The notes beneath the pieces are model-generated. The model searched no databases and was not told where the DNA came from. It was given only the letters and a program-made list of their open reading frames with translations. A stretch of 64,000 nt of DNA from Luteimicrobium sp049844995 (GTDB lineage Bacteria > Actinomycetota > Actinomycetes > Actinomycetales > Cellulomonadaceae): NCBI RefSeq assembly GCF_049844995.1, contig NZ_JBNCMC010000009.1, forward strand, positions 33,836 to 97,835, in the 5' to 3' direction. Position 1 is the first letter of the stretch; every line of letters begins with the position of its first letter. The position numbers and the translations under genes were made by a program. Of this stretch, positions 33,355 to 41,457 are shown piece by piece.

Positions 33355-34010
33355 GGCAGCGGTTCCCCGCCGTCCGCGCCCTCGGACGCGGCCACCCCGG
33401 CCGCGAGCACCAGCGCCGTCGACGCGGCGCCCGGGTCCTCGTGCCCGACGCTGCGCTCGCCGAGGTAGCTCGCGCGGCCCTTCGTCGCGAGCAGCGGGAT
33501 GGTCTCCTCGGCCCCCCGCTGCGCGGCAGCGGCGGCCGCGGCGAACACGGCACGCGCGTCGCCGCCCTCGTCGGCGGCCTGGACCGCCGCCTGCACGGCT
33601 GGGCTGAGCGCGTCGACCATGGTCTTCTCGCCGACCGTCGCCTTCCCGCGCGCCTGGACCCCCTCGAGCGCGCCCTCCAGGACCGCGACGACCCCGCGGC
33701 CGTCGAGCTCCGGCAGGTCCGCGACCTTCGCGGCCCGCAGGAACGCCGTCCCGTACAGGGGGCCGGCGGCGCCGCCGACGGTCGACATCAGCGTCGTCGC
33801 GACGAGCTTGAGGACGTCCGAGACGTGCGCCGGGGGCTCCGGCAGCGCGTCGAGCTTGGCGACGACCGCCGTGAAGCCGCGGTTCATGTTCTCGCCGTGG
33901 TCGCCGTCGCCGATCTGCCGGTCCAGCTCGGTCAGCTCGTCCTTGTGCTCCGCGATGCTGCGCGCGCATCCCCGGACCCAGCGTTCCGCCCATGCCACGT
34001 CAGCCGCCAT
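33351..34010 (-). CDS. dhaL: Dihydroxyacetone kinase ADP-binding subunit DhaL
   Basis: DhaL holds ADP/ATP as a tightly bound cofactor and phosphorylates dihydroxyacetone on DhaK. The 219-residue all-helical protein has the Mg-ADP motif DRQIGDGDHGENMNRGF at about 30-46. TLMSTVGGAAGPLYGTAFLR and GKATVGEKTMVDAL follow. KGRASYLGERSVGHEDPGA is the C-terminal family motif. It lies 52 bases downstream of dhaK and overlaps dhaM. Confidence 0.95.
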   Translation of the reverse strand: MAADVAWAERWVRGCARSIAEHKDELTELDRQIGDGDHGENMNRGFTAVVAKLDALPEPPAHVSDVLKLVATTLMSTVGGAAGPLYGTAFLRAAKVADLPELDGRGVVAVLEGALEGVQARGKATVGEKTMVDALSPAVQAAVQAADEGGDARAVFAAAAAAAQRGAEETIPLLATKGRASYLGERSVGHEDPGAASTALVLAAGVAASEGADGGEPLP

Positions 34011-34062
34011 GCCGCCCTCCTCGTTCTCGTCGTCCGTGCTCCTCGGCCGGTGCCCGCCGGCG

Positions 34063-35058
34063 TCACCAGCGCAGCGCCGCCGTGTGCACGGGAGCGTCCC
34101 ACAGGGTCGTCAGCTCGTCGTCGAGCCGCAGGACGGTCACCGACGCGCCCTGCATCTCGAGCGAGGTCACGTAGTTGCCGACCAGCGAGCGCGTCACGAC
34201 GACGCCCCGTGCCTCGAGCAGCTTGCGCGCCTGACGATAGACGACGTACAGCTCCGACGACGGCGTCCCGCCCATCCCGTTGACGAACAGCAGCACGTTC
34301 TCGCCGCCCGCCAGGGCCAGGTCGTCCGCGACCGGGTCGAGCAGGCGCTGCGTGATCGCGTCCGCCGGCTCCAGGCCGATCCGGTGCCGTCCGGGCTCGC
34401 CGTGGATTCCGATGCCGATCTCGACCTCGTCGTCCGGCAGGTCGAAGCTGGGCCGGCCCGACGCCGGGACCGTGCACGCCGTCAGCGCCACGCCCATCGA
34501 CCGCACGTTCGCGACCACACGCCCCGCGACGGCCGCGACCCCCGCGAGGTCGTCGCCGCGGTCCGCCGCCGCGCCCGCGATCTTCTCGACGCACACCGTC
34601 CCGGCGACGCCGCGGCGTCCCGCCGTGTAGAGGGAGTCCTCGACGGCCACGTCGTCGTTCACGACGACCGACGCGACCTCCACGTCCTCGGCCTCCGCCA
34701 GCTCGACCGCAGTCTCGAAGTTCAGGACGTCGCCCGTGTAGTTCTTCACGATCGCGAGGACGCCCGCGCCACCGTTCGACGCGACGAACGCCGGGGCGAT
34801 CTGGTCCGGCGTCGGCGACGTGAACACCGGGCCCGGCACGGCGGCGTCGAGCATGCCCTGCCCGACGAAGCCGGCGTGCAGCGGCTCGTGCCCCGAACCA
34901 CCGCCGGAGACCAGCCCGACCTTGCCCTGGACGGCGCCGCCGACCCTCGTCACGTAGATCGGGTCGTAGTGCGCCTCGACGATGTCGGAGTGCGCCGCGG
35001 CGAAGCCCTCCACGGACTCGACGACGGCGTTCGCGGGATCGTTCAGCAGCTTCTTCAC
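34063..35058 (-). CDS. dhaK: Dihydroxyacetone kinase substrate-binding subunit DhaK
   Basis: DhaK binds dihydroxyacetone covalently through a histidine hemiaminal. The 331-residue protein has SGGGSGHEPLHAGFVGQGML (about 51-70) and IVKNYTGDVLNF. His219 in GIGIHGEPGRHR corresponds to the substrate-binding histidine. The GTG at 35058 follows GGAGG by 9 bases. It heads dhaK-dhaL-dhaM. No glycerol dehydrogenase, transporter or regulator is adjacent, so the dihydroxyacetone source is not evident. Confidence 0.95.
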   Translation of the reverse strand: MKKLLNDPANAVVESVEGFAAAHSDIVEAHYDPIYVTRVGGAVQGKVGLVSGGGSGHEPLHAGFVGQGMLDAAVPGPVFTSPTPDQIAPAFVASNGGAGVLAIVKNYTGDVLNFETAVELAEAEDVEVASVVVNDDVAVEDSLYTAGRRGVAGTVCVEKIAGAAADRGDDLAGVAAVAGRVVANVRSMGVALTACTVPASGRPSFDLPDDEVEIGIGIHGEPGRHRIGLEPADAITQRLLDPVADDLALAGGENVLLFVNGMGGTPSSELYVVYRQARKLLEARGVVVTRSLVGNYVTSLEMQGASVTVLRLDDELTTLWDAPVHTAALRW

Positions 35059-35231
35059 TGTGCTCGTCCTCCGTGGCTGTGCTGAGCCCCGGAGGTGCCC
35101 GGGGCGACGTCGCCGACGGTGCGCCGCCCCCAGGTGCCCGCCGCCTGGATCAATCAAACACCGGCGTGCGCGTTCGCGCCCGGCGCCCGAGAGAACGTGC
35201 ACGGACCCCCGCCGGAGGTGACCGACGAGAA
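35059..35231 (-). promoter_or_regulatory. dhaK upstream region with hairpin and AT-rich patch
   Basis: GCCCCGG-AGGTGC-CCGGGGC (35086-35105) is a perfect 7-bp hairpin about 28 bases upstream of dhaK. Further upstream, around 35149-35160, a short AT-rich patch reads GTTTGATTGATCC on the minus strand and may be part of the promoter or an operator. No regulator gene is close. Confidence 0.35.
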
Positions 35232-35332
35232 GCGGCGGCGGGAAGGGGCGCACGGTCGTGGAGGGTCTGGCGGGAGCCGAGCGAGGAACGAGCGAGGCGG
35301 ATGGAAGACCGTGCGCCCCTTCCCGCCGCCGC
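35232..35332. repeat. 101-bp element with 26-bp perfect inverted repeats
   Basis: Positions 35232-35257 and 35307-35332 are perfect inverted copies over 26 bases. The 49-base loop contains a direct repeat CGAGCGAGG-AA-CGAGCGAGG. It lies between the dhaK leader and the folC stop hairpin. It could be a MITE-like or REP-like element, or an exceptionally strong bidirectional terminator. No transposase is nearby. Confidence 0.85.
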
Positions 35333-35364
35333 GGACCCTCCTCAGCCGCGGCCGAGGAGGGTCC
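35333..35364 (-). terminator. Hairpin spanning the folC stop codon
   Basis: GGACCCTCCTC (35333-35343) pairs perfectly with GAGGAGGGTCC (35354-35364) around a GC-rich 10-base loop. The folC stop codon lies within it. Together with the adjacent 101-bp element it should end folC transcription before the dha operon. Confidence 0.65.
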
Positions 35365-36733
35365 GGGCGTCCGCCGCCATGATGACCGAGCCCGTGACCA
35401 GGACGCCCGTGCCGGTGCCGACGCCTGTCTCGTCGCCGGCCTCGGCGAGGTCGACGGCGATCTGCAGGGCCTCGGAGAGCTGGTCGGCGACGTGGACGCG
35501 GTCCTCGCCGAACACGTCGCTCGCGATCTCGGCGAGGTCCTCGGGCGCCGTCGAGCGCGGCGACGACGACTGGGTGACGACGACCTCCGCCAGGACAGGC
35601 TCGAGGACCGCGAGCAGGCCCTCGGCGTCCTTGTCGCCGAGGATCCCGACGACGCCCACCAGGCGCGTGAACGCGAACGCCTCGTCGAGCGCGGCGACGA
35701 GCGCCTCCGCGCCGGCCGGGTTGTGCGCGGCGTCCACGACGACGGTCGGCGACGAGCGCACGACCTCGAGCCGGCCGGGCGACGTCGCGTCCCCGAACGC
35801 GGCCTCGACGACCGCGCCGTCCAGCGCGCGCCCACCGGTGAGCAGCGCCTCGCCGGCCGCCAGCGCGAGCAGCGCGTTGTGCGCCTGGTGCTCGCCGAAC
35901 AGCGGGAGGTACACGTCCTGGTAGACCGCGCCGGCGGTGCGCAGCGTGAGCATCTGACCGCCGACGGCGACCGTCCGCTCGAGGACGGCGAGCTCGTCGC
36001 CCTCGCGCAGGAGCCGGGCGTGGCGAGCGGCCGCAGCGTCCGCCAGCACCTCGGCCGCCTCCTCGGACTGCTCCGCCGTGACGACGGTCGCGCCGTCCTT
36101 GATGATCCCGGCCTTGACGCTCGCGATCTCGCCCACCGTGTTGCCGAGCCAGCGCTGGTGGTCCAGCGCGATCGGCGTCACCACCGCGACCTCGGCGTTG
36201 ATCACGTTCGTCGAGTCCCACTCGCCGCCCATCCCGACCTCGACGACGGCCACGTCCACGGGCGCGTCCGCGAACGCCGCGAACGCGACGACGGTCAGCA
36301 CCTCGAAGAACGACAGCTGCGACTGGCCCGAGCCCTCCAGCTCGCCGTCGACGATCTGGATGTACGGGAACACGTCGTTCCAGGTGTCGACGAAGCGCTG
36401 CGCCGAGATCGGTTCGCCGTCGATCTGGATGCGCTCGGTGACGCTCGACAGGTGCGGGCTCGTGAAGAGACCGGTCCGCAGTCCGTGCTCGCGCACGAGC
36501 CGTTCGGCCATCCGGGCGGTGCTCGTCTTGCCGTTGGTGCCCGTCAGGTGGATCGAGCGGAACGCGTGCTGCGGGTCACCGAGGATCTCGAACACCCGGG
36601 CGACGCGCGCCAGCGTCGGGTCGAAGTCGTGCTCCGGCGCCCGCGCGACGATGTGCGCCCAGATCCGGTCGAGGTCGGCCCGGGCGGCGGCGTCCGCGGG
36701 CGTCTCGGCCGCGCCGCCCTTGCGCGGGCTCAT
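35342..36733 (-). CDS. folC: Bifunctional folylpolyglutamate/dihydrofolate synthase
   Basis: FolC adds glutamates to folates. The 463-residue protein is a Mur-ligase type enzyme with the ATP loop HLTGTNGKTSTARM (about 62-75). SPHLSSVTERIQIDGEPIS, VEVGMGGEWDSTNV and DHQRWLGNTVGEIASVKAGI follow. The C-terminal domain has VVVDAAHNPAGAEAL. The ATG overlaps the ileS stop (ATGA), so the two are coupled. Its 3' end falls within strong inverted repeats. Confidence 0.96.
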   Translation of the reverse strand: MSPRKGGAAETPADAAARADLDRIWAHIVARAPEHDFDPTLARVARVFEILGDPQHAFRSIHLTGTNGKTSTARMAERLVREHGLRTGLFTSPHLSSVTERIQIDGEPISAQRFVDTWNDVFPYIQIVDGELEGSGQSQLSFFEVLTVVAFAAFADAPVDVAVVEVGMGGEWDSTNVINAEVAVVTPIALDHQRWLGNTVGEIASVKAGIIKDGATVVTAEQSEEAAEVLADAAAARHARLLREGDELAVLERTVAVGGQMLTLRTAGAVYQDVYLPLFGEHQAHNALLALAAGEALLTGGRALDGAVVEAAFGDATSPGRLEVVRSSPTVVVDAAHNPAGAEALVAALDEAFAFTRLVGVVGILGDKDAEGLLAVLEPVLAEVVVTQSSSPRSTAPEDLAEIASDVFGEDRVHVADQLSEALQIAVDLAEAGDETGVGTGTGVLVTGSVIMAADARTLLGRG

Positions 36734-39700
36734 GACCGCACCGCCCGGCTCACGACGACGACCGGCGCGCGGTCCTGCGCCACGTCCGCGAGCGGGGCCA
36801 GGTCGAGGCTCGTGGCGAGCGTCTCGGCGGCCAGGAACTCCCGGTGCGCCTCGACGTCGGCCACGTGCTCGGCGGGCACCTCGACGCGTAGGTCGATCCG
36901 GTCGGCCACGTCGAGGTCGGCGGCCTTGCGCGCGTCCTGGACGGCGCGCACGAGGTCGCGCACGTAGCCCTCGGAGCGCAGGGCGTCGTCGAGCGCGAGG
37001 TCGAGGACGACGAACCCGCCGCCCGGCAGCACGGCGGCGCCGACGTTCTCCTCCGCGCCCTCGGAGGTCCCGCCGCCGACGACCGTGCTCAGCTCGTACT
37101 CGGCGGGCTCGAGCGGCACGTCGCCGTCGGGCGTGCGGACCGCGACCCGGTCGCCGTCGGACACGAACCAGTCCCCCGCCTTCGCGGCCTTGATGACGGC
37201 CTGCACCCCGCGCCCGAGGCGCGGCCCGGCGGCCCGCGCGTTGACCGCGAGGCGTTGGCTGATCCCGAAGCGGGCCGCGGGGGCGCCCGACCCGGTGTCC
37301 GATGTCCCCCCGAGCTCGACCGCCTTCACGTTGAGCTCGGAGGCGATCAGCTCCGCGTACGGTGCGAGCGCCCCCGGCTCGGCGACGAGCACCGTCAGCA
37401 GCGCGAGCGGCTGCCGCACCCGCACCTGGTGCGCCTTGCGCACGCCGTGCGCGGCGGACACGACGGCCCGGACCTCGTCCATCGACGCGACGAGCGCCTC
37501 GGCCGCGGCGTCGCCGACGCCCGCGAGCGCCGGCTCGTCGACGGTGGGCCAGTCGGCCAGGTGCACCGAGCGCCCTCCCGTCAGCCCGCGCCAGACCTCC
37601 TCCGTGACGAGCGGCGCCAGCGGCGCCATGACCCGCGTGAGGAGCTCGAGGACCGTGTAGAGCGTGTCGAACGCGGCGCGGTCCTCGGCCCAGAACCGGT
37701 CCCGCTGCGTGCGCACGTACCAGTTGGTGAGCACGTCGAGGTGCTCGCGCACGGCCTCGCACGCCCCCGCGACGTCGTACGCGTCGAGCAGCTCGGTGGT
37801 GCGCCCGACGAGCGAGCGCGTGCGCGCGAGGACGTACCGGTCGAGCGCGCCGAGGCTCGCAGGCGAGCTACCGCCGTCGGCGCCGATCGTTCGCGCGAGG
37901 TAGCCCTCGCCACCGTTCACCGCGCCCGCGTACAGCGTGAAGAAGTAGTACGTGCTCCACAGCGGCAGCAGGACCTGGCGGACGGAGTCGCGGATGCTGT
38001 CCTCCGCGACCACGAGGTTGCCGCCGCGCAGCACCGGGCTGCTCATGAGCGACCAGCGGACGGCGTCCGAGCCGTAGGCGTCGAACATCTCGCGGGGGTC
38101 GGGGAAGTTGCGCAGCGACTTGCTGGCCTTGCGGCCGTCGTCACCCAGGATGATGCCGTGCGAGACGGCCGTGCGGAACGCGGGGCGGTCGAACAGCGCC
38201 GTGGACAGCACGTGCAGCAGGTAGAACCAGCCGCGCGTCTGGCCGACGTACTCGACGATGAAGTCGCCCGGGAAGTGGTGCTCGAACCACTCGGTGTTCT
38301 CGAACGGGTAGTGCACCTGGGCGAACGGCATCGAGCCCGAGTCGAACCACACGTCGAACACGTCGGGGATGCGGCGCATCGTCGAGCGGCCCGTCGGGTC
38401 GTCCGGGTTGGGGCGCACCAGGTCGTCGATGAACGGGCGGTGCAGGTCGGGCTCGCCCGCCTCGTTGGTGGGCAGGCGCCCGAAGTCGCGCTCGAGCTCC
38501 GCGAGCGACCCGTACACGTCGGTGCGCGGGTACGCCGGGTCGTCGCTCTGCCACACGGGGATGGGCGAGCCCCAGTAGCGGTTGCGGCTGATCGACCAGT
38601 CGCGTGCGCCCTCGAGCCACTTGCCGAACTGCCCGTCCTTGATGTGCTCGGGCGTCCAGGAGATCTCCTGGTTGAGCTCGACCATGCGGTCGCGGAACTC
38701 GGTGACGCGCACGAACCAGCTCGACACCGCCTTGTAGATCAGGGGGTTCCGGCAGCGCCAGCAGTGCGGGTAGGAGTGCTGGTAGGTCTCGTGCCGGACG
38801 AGCACGGGGCGCTCGTCCGCCGCCCGGCGCTCGACGGGCCCGGCGACCCTCTTGAGGTCCGCGATGATCATCGGGTTGGCGTCGAAGACCTGCTCGCCCG
38901 CGTAGTCGCCCACCTGGTTCGTGAACCGGCCGCGCTGGTCGACGGGCACGACGGGCTTGATGCCCGCCGCGTCGCACGCCGCCATGTCGTCCTCGCCGAA
39001 CGCGGGCGCCATGTGCACGACGCCGGTGCCGTCCTCGGTGGTGACGAAGTCGCCGAGGAGCACCTGGTGGGCGTTCTCGTGGCCCGCGAAGTAGTCGAAG
39101 GGCGGGTGGTACGTCGCGCCCGCCAGGTCCGCGCCGCGGACCGTCGCGAGGACGGTCGGCTCCTCGCCGAGCTCGCGGGCGTACGCCCCGAGGCGCGGCT
39201 GCGCGAGCAGCACGCGCTCCCCCGGGTGCTCGGTGGCGAACGGCGAGCCGTCCTGCGCCTGCACGACGACGTAGTCGACGTCCGGCCCGACGGCGACCGC
39301 CAGGTTCGAGGGCAGCGTCCAGGGGGTGGTGGTCCACACGAGCACGAGGGCGCCGTCGACGACTGAACGCACCTCGGGCGTCAGCGCCGCTGCCGCCGAC
39401 CCGTCCCGGGCGCCCGCGAACCGGAACCCGACCGTGACAGCGGGGTCCTGGCGCGACGCGTACACGTCGTCGTCCATCCGCAGCTCGTGGTTGGACAGCG
39501 GGGTCTCGTCGCGCCAGCAGTACGGCAGAACCCGGTAGCCCTCGTACGCGAGACCCTTGTCGTAGAGCTGCTTGAACGCCCACAGCACCGACTCCATGAA
39601 GGTGACGTCGAGCGTCTTGTAGTCGTGCTCGAAGTCCACCCAGCGGGCCTGCCGCTCGACGTAGTCCTCCCACTCCTTCGTGTACTTCAGCACCGACGCG

Positions 39701-40104
39701 CGGCACGCCTCGTTGAACGCCGCGATGCCCATCTCGTCGATCTGCGACTTGTCCGTGATGCCGAGGATCCGCTCCGCCTCGAGCTCCGCGGGCAGGCCGT
39801 GCGTGTCCCAGCCGAAGCGCCGCTCGACCCGGCGGCCCTTCATCGTCTGGTAGCGCGGCACCACGTCCTTGACGTACCCGGTGAGGAGGTGGCCGTAGTG
39901 CGGCAGGCCGTTCGCGAAGGGCGGGCCGTCGTAGAAGACGAACTCGTTGCTGCCGTCCTCGCCCGCCGGCCGCTGGTCGATCGACGCCTGGAACGTGCCG
40001 TCGGCCTTCCAGAAGGCGAGGCTCGCCTGCTCGACGGCGGGCAGGTTCGGCGAGGCGGGGACGCGCGCGTCGTCGCCGGAGCGGTGCTGGGGATACTGGG
40101 CCAT
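36730..40104 (-). CDS. ileS: Isoleucyl-tRNA synthetase (long, eukaryote-like class)
   Basis: This class I synthetase charges tRNA-Ile. The 1124-residue protein has the HIGH-type motif HYGH in GLPHYGHLLTG, the editing domain, and the KMSKS-type motif as KASKS (GRKASKSLRNFPDP). ARWVDFEHDYKTLDVTFMES and the length place it in the long eukaryote-like subclass (IleS2-type). Proteins of that subclass are often less sensitive to mupirocin. The leader is a T-box. Its stop overlaps folC. Confidence 0.97.
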   Translation of the reverse strand: MAQYPQHRSGDDARVPASPNLPAVEQASLAFWKADGTFQASIDQRPAGEDGSNEFVFYDGPPFANGLPHYGHLLTGYVKDVVPRYQTMKGRRVERRFGWDTHGLPAELEAERILGITDKSQIDEMGIAAFNEACRASVLKYTKEWEDYVERQARWVDFEHDYKTLDVTFMESVLWAFKQLYDKGLAYEGYRVLPYCWRDETPLSNHELRMDDDVYASRQDPAVTVGFRFAGARDGSAAAALTPEVRSVVDGALVLVWTTTPWTLPSNLAVAVGPDVDYVVVQAQDGSPFATEHPGERVLLAQPRLGAYARELGEEPTVLATVRGADLAGATYHPPFDYFAGHENAHQVLLGDFVTTEDGTGVVHMAPAFGEDDMAACDAAGIKPVVPVDQRGRFTNQVGDYAGEQVFDANPMIIADLKRVAGPVERRAADERPVLVRHETYQHSYPHCWRCRNPLIYKAVSSWFVRVTEFRDRMVELNQEISWTPEHIKDGQFGKWLEGARDWSISRNRYWGSPIPVWQSDDPAYPRTDVYGSLAELERDFGRLPTNEAGEPDLHRPFIDDLVRPNPDDPTGRSTMRRIPDVFDVWFDSGSMPFAQVHYPFENTEWFEHHFPGDFIVEYVGQTRGWFYLLHVLSTALFDRPAFRTAVSHGIILGDDGRKASKSLRNFPDPREMFDAYGSDAVRWSLMSSPVLRGGNLVVAEDSIRDSVRQVLLPLWSTYYFFTLYAGAVNGGEGYLARTIGADGGSSPASLGALDRYVLARTRSLVGRTTELLDAYDVAGACEAVREHLDVLTNWYVRTQRDRFWAEDRAAFDTLYTVLELLTRVMAPLAPLVTEEVWRGLTGGRSVHLADWPTVDEPALAGVGDAAAEALVASMDEVRAVVSAAHGVRKAHQVRVRQPLALLTVLVAEPGALAPYAELIASELNVKAVELGGTSDTGSGAPAARFGISQRLAVNARAAGPRLGRGVQAVIKAAKAGDWFVSDGDRVAVRTPDGDVPLEPAEYELSTVVGGGTSEGAEENVGAAVLPGGGFVVLDLALDDALRSEGYVRDLVRAVQDARKAADLDVADRIDLRVEVPAEHVADVEAHREFLAAETLATSLDLAPLADVAQDRAPVVVVSRAVRS

Positions 40105-40124
40105 CGGTTCGGCTCCCGGAGCGG

Positions 40125-40336
40125 TGGAGAGGGTGGTCGCGTGCGGCGGTGCTGCGAGGACGACCTGCCGACCGGTTGCCCGGCGGCGGACCGCGGTACC
40201 ACCCCGCTTGTCGCCGGCGTTCCGACGACCGCTCCTTCAGGGCTGTGACGGGCCCTCCCGTCCGGTTCTACTGAGCCCCGTCGCGGCGGCCGTTCTTCCG
40301 GAGGCTCGCCGGTGATGGCCGGGTCGACGCCTTGTG
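40125..40336 (-). ncRNA. Actinobacterial ileS T-box riboswitch (translational type)
   Basis: On the minus strand the leader contains the T-box sequence GGGGTGGTACCGCGG (about 40192-40206), whose TGGTACC core pairs with the tRNA acceptor end. Upstream lies a short stem I with GGCCATCACCGG, in which ATC (40316-40314) is the isoleucine specifier, followed by GAAGAACGGCC. This matches the short stem-I ileS T-boxes of actinobacteria, which control ribosome access. Uncharged tRNA-Ile should free the CGGGAG site 9 bases before the ileS ATG. Confidence 0.9.
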
Positions 40337-40342
40337 CCGCCC

Positions 40343-40348
40343 ATCCTA
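40343..40348 (-). promoter_or_regulatory. -10 element (TAGGAT) of the ileS T-box leader
   Basis: TAGGAT fits TAnnnT and lies just upstream of the T-box stem I, giving a leader of about 230 bases. The -35 is weak. Confidence 0.5.
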
Positions 40349-40354
40349 GCGAGC

Positions 40355-40371
40355 CGCGACGGGTCGTCGCG
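40355..40371 (-). terminator. Terminator hairpin of the glycan module
   Basis: CGCGACG-GGT-CGTCGCG is a perfect 7-bp stem directly abutting the stop codon of the pyruvyltransferase-like gene, and upstream of the ileS promoter. Confidence 0.65.
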
Positions 40372-41457
40372 TCAGGTGAGCGCGTCGGCGAGCGCCCGCG
40401 CCTGCCCGTGGAGCTGGGCCCAGAGCTCCTCGCGACGCTCGGCGATCCGCGCCGACAGCATGTCCTCGTCCCGGATGAAGGTGTCGAGCTTGGCGACCAT
40501 CGCGTCGGCGGTCGCATCCAGCTGCGCGCCAGACATCGGGTTCCGGCGCGGCACGGCGCACAGGAACGTGTCGTCTCCGAAGTAGTCGCGCGGCATCCCC
40601 CGGCGCGCCTGCATCCCGACGAACGCGGCGGGCTGGTCGAACGCGAGGAACGGCAGCCAGCCGTGCAGGCGCTTGCCGAACGCGAACCGGCACGACGTGT
40701 AGCGCGCCCCGTAGGACGGGTGCGCGGCGAGCGCCTCGTTGAACGTCCGGTGGAAGTCCTTGGCGGGCAGCTGCGCGTCGAGCGCGGCCTTGAACGGCGC
40801 GGCGTCGATGTCGATCGGCGGGACGAGGTCGAGCAGCCAGGGGTTGAAGTCGCCCGACGCGTTGACCATCGACCTGACCTCGAGGCCCTGGGCGTTCGCG
40901 TGGTCGACGAACCGGCGCAGCGGGTGGTCGGCAGCGTTCTCCGCCGTGAACAGGAACGCGTCGAGGTTGAGCACGACGACGTCGCGGACGGTCTTCGGCA
41001 CGTCGAGCAGGCGGTCGGTGAACAGCGACGCGCACGGCGCCCACACCGGGTCGGTGACGGGCCCGATCGCGCGGAGAAGCTCCGCCTCCTTGGTCGCCCG
41101 CACCACGATCTGCCGGGAGCGCGAGGTCACCCGACGGACCGCCGGCAGCTCCTCCTCGGACGGCTGCTGGAGGATCCCGGTCGACCAGAGGAAGAACTTC
41201 TTGCTCTCGAACGCGTCCCACTGCTTGGCGAGCTTGGCGTGCAGGTGGCGCGAGGAGTTGGTCTGCACGAAGAGCCCGCCCGGGCCGATGATCACGTTGT
41301 CCGTGCGCCTGTCGCCGCGGCGCAGGTACGACGTGTCGCTCACGTGCCGGAAGTCGAGGTCGACGAGCCCGTCGAACAGGGACCGCGTGACCTCGTACAG
41401 GAGCGCGTCGCCGGCGTTGCCGCGCGGCCCGCACGTGATCCAGAGCGCGCGCTTCAC
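40372..41457 (-). CDS. Polysaccharide pyruvyltransferase family protein
   Basis: This 361-residue protein begins with a strand-loop CGPRGNAGDALLYEVT, the signature of the polysaccharide pyruvyltransferase (CsaB/ExoV-like) fold. DNVIIGPGGLFVQTNSS and FFLWSTGILQQP follow. The later GMQARRGMPRDYFGDD and VAKLDTFIRDE fit the GT-B-like C-terminal half. Such enzymes move pyruvyl groups from phosphoenolpyruvate onto sugars of cell-wall polymers. Some relatives are plain glycosyltransferase-like proteins, so the reaction is inferred. The GTG at 41457 overlaps the stop of the GT29-GT4 gene (GTGA), so the two proteins are made together. Confidence 0.8.
   Translation of the reverse strand: MKRALWITCGPRGNAGDALLYEVTRSLFDGLVDLDFRHVSDTSYLRRGDRRTDNVIIGPGGLFVQTNSSRHLHAKLAKQWDAFESKKFFLWSTGILQQPSEEELPAVRRVTSRSRQIVVRATKEAELLRAIGPVTDPVWAPCASLFTDRLLDVPKTVRDVVVLNLDAFLFTAENAADHPLRRFVDHANAQGLEVRSMVNASGDFNPWLLDLVPPIDIDAAPFKAALDAQLPAKDFHRTFNEALAAHPSYGARYTSCRFAFGKRLHGWLPFLAFDQPAAFVGMQARRGMPRDYFGDDTFLCAVPRRNPMSGAQLDATADAMVAKLDTFIRDEDMLSARIAERREELWAQLHGQARALADALT

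Noticed and set aside
36730..37762. A long upstream extension of folC to an earlier start
   Set aside because: The extension lies antisense-frame within ileS and has no Mur-ligase similarity; the ATG at 36733 overlaps the ileS stop.
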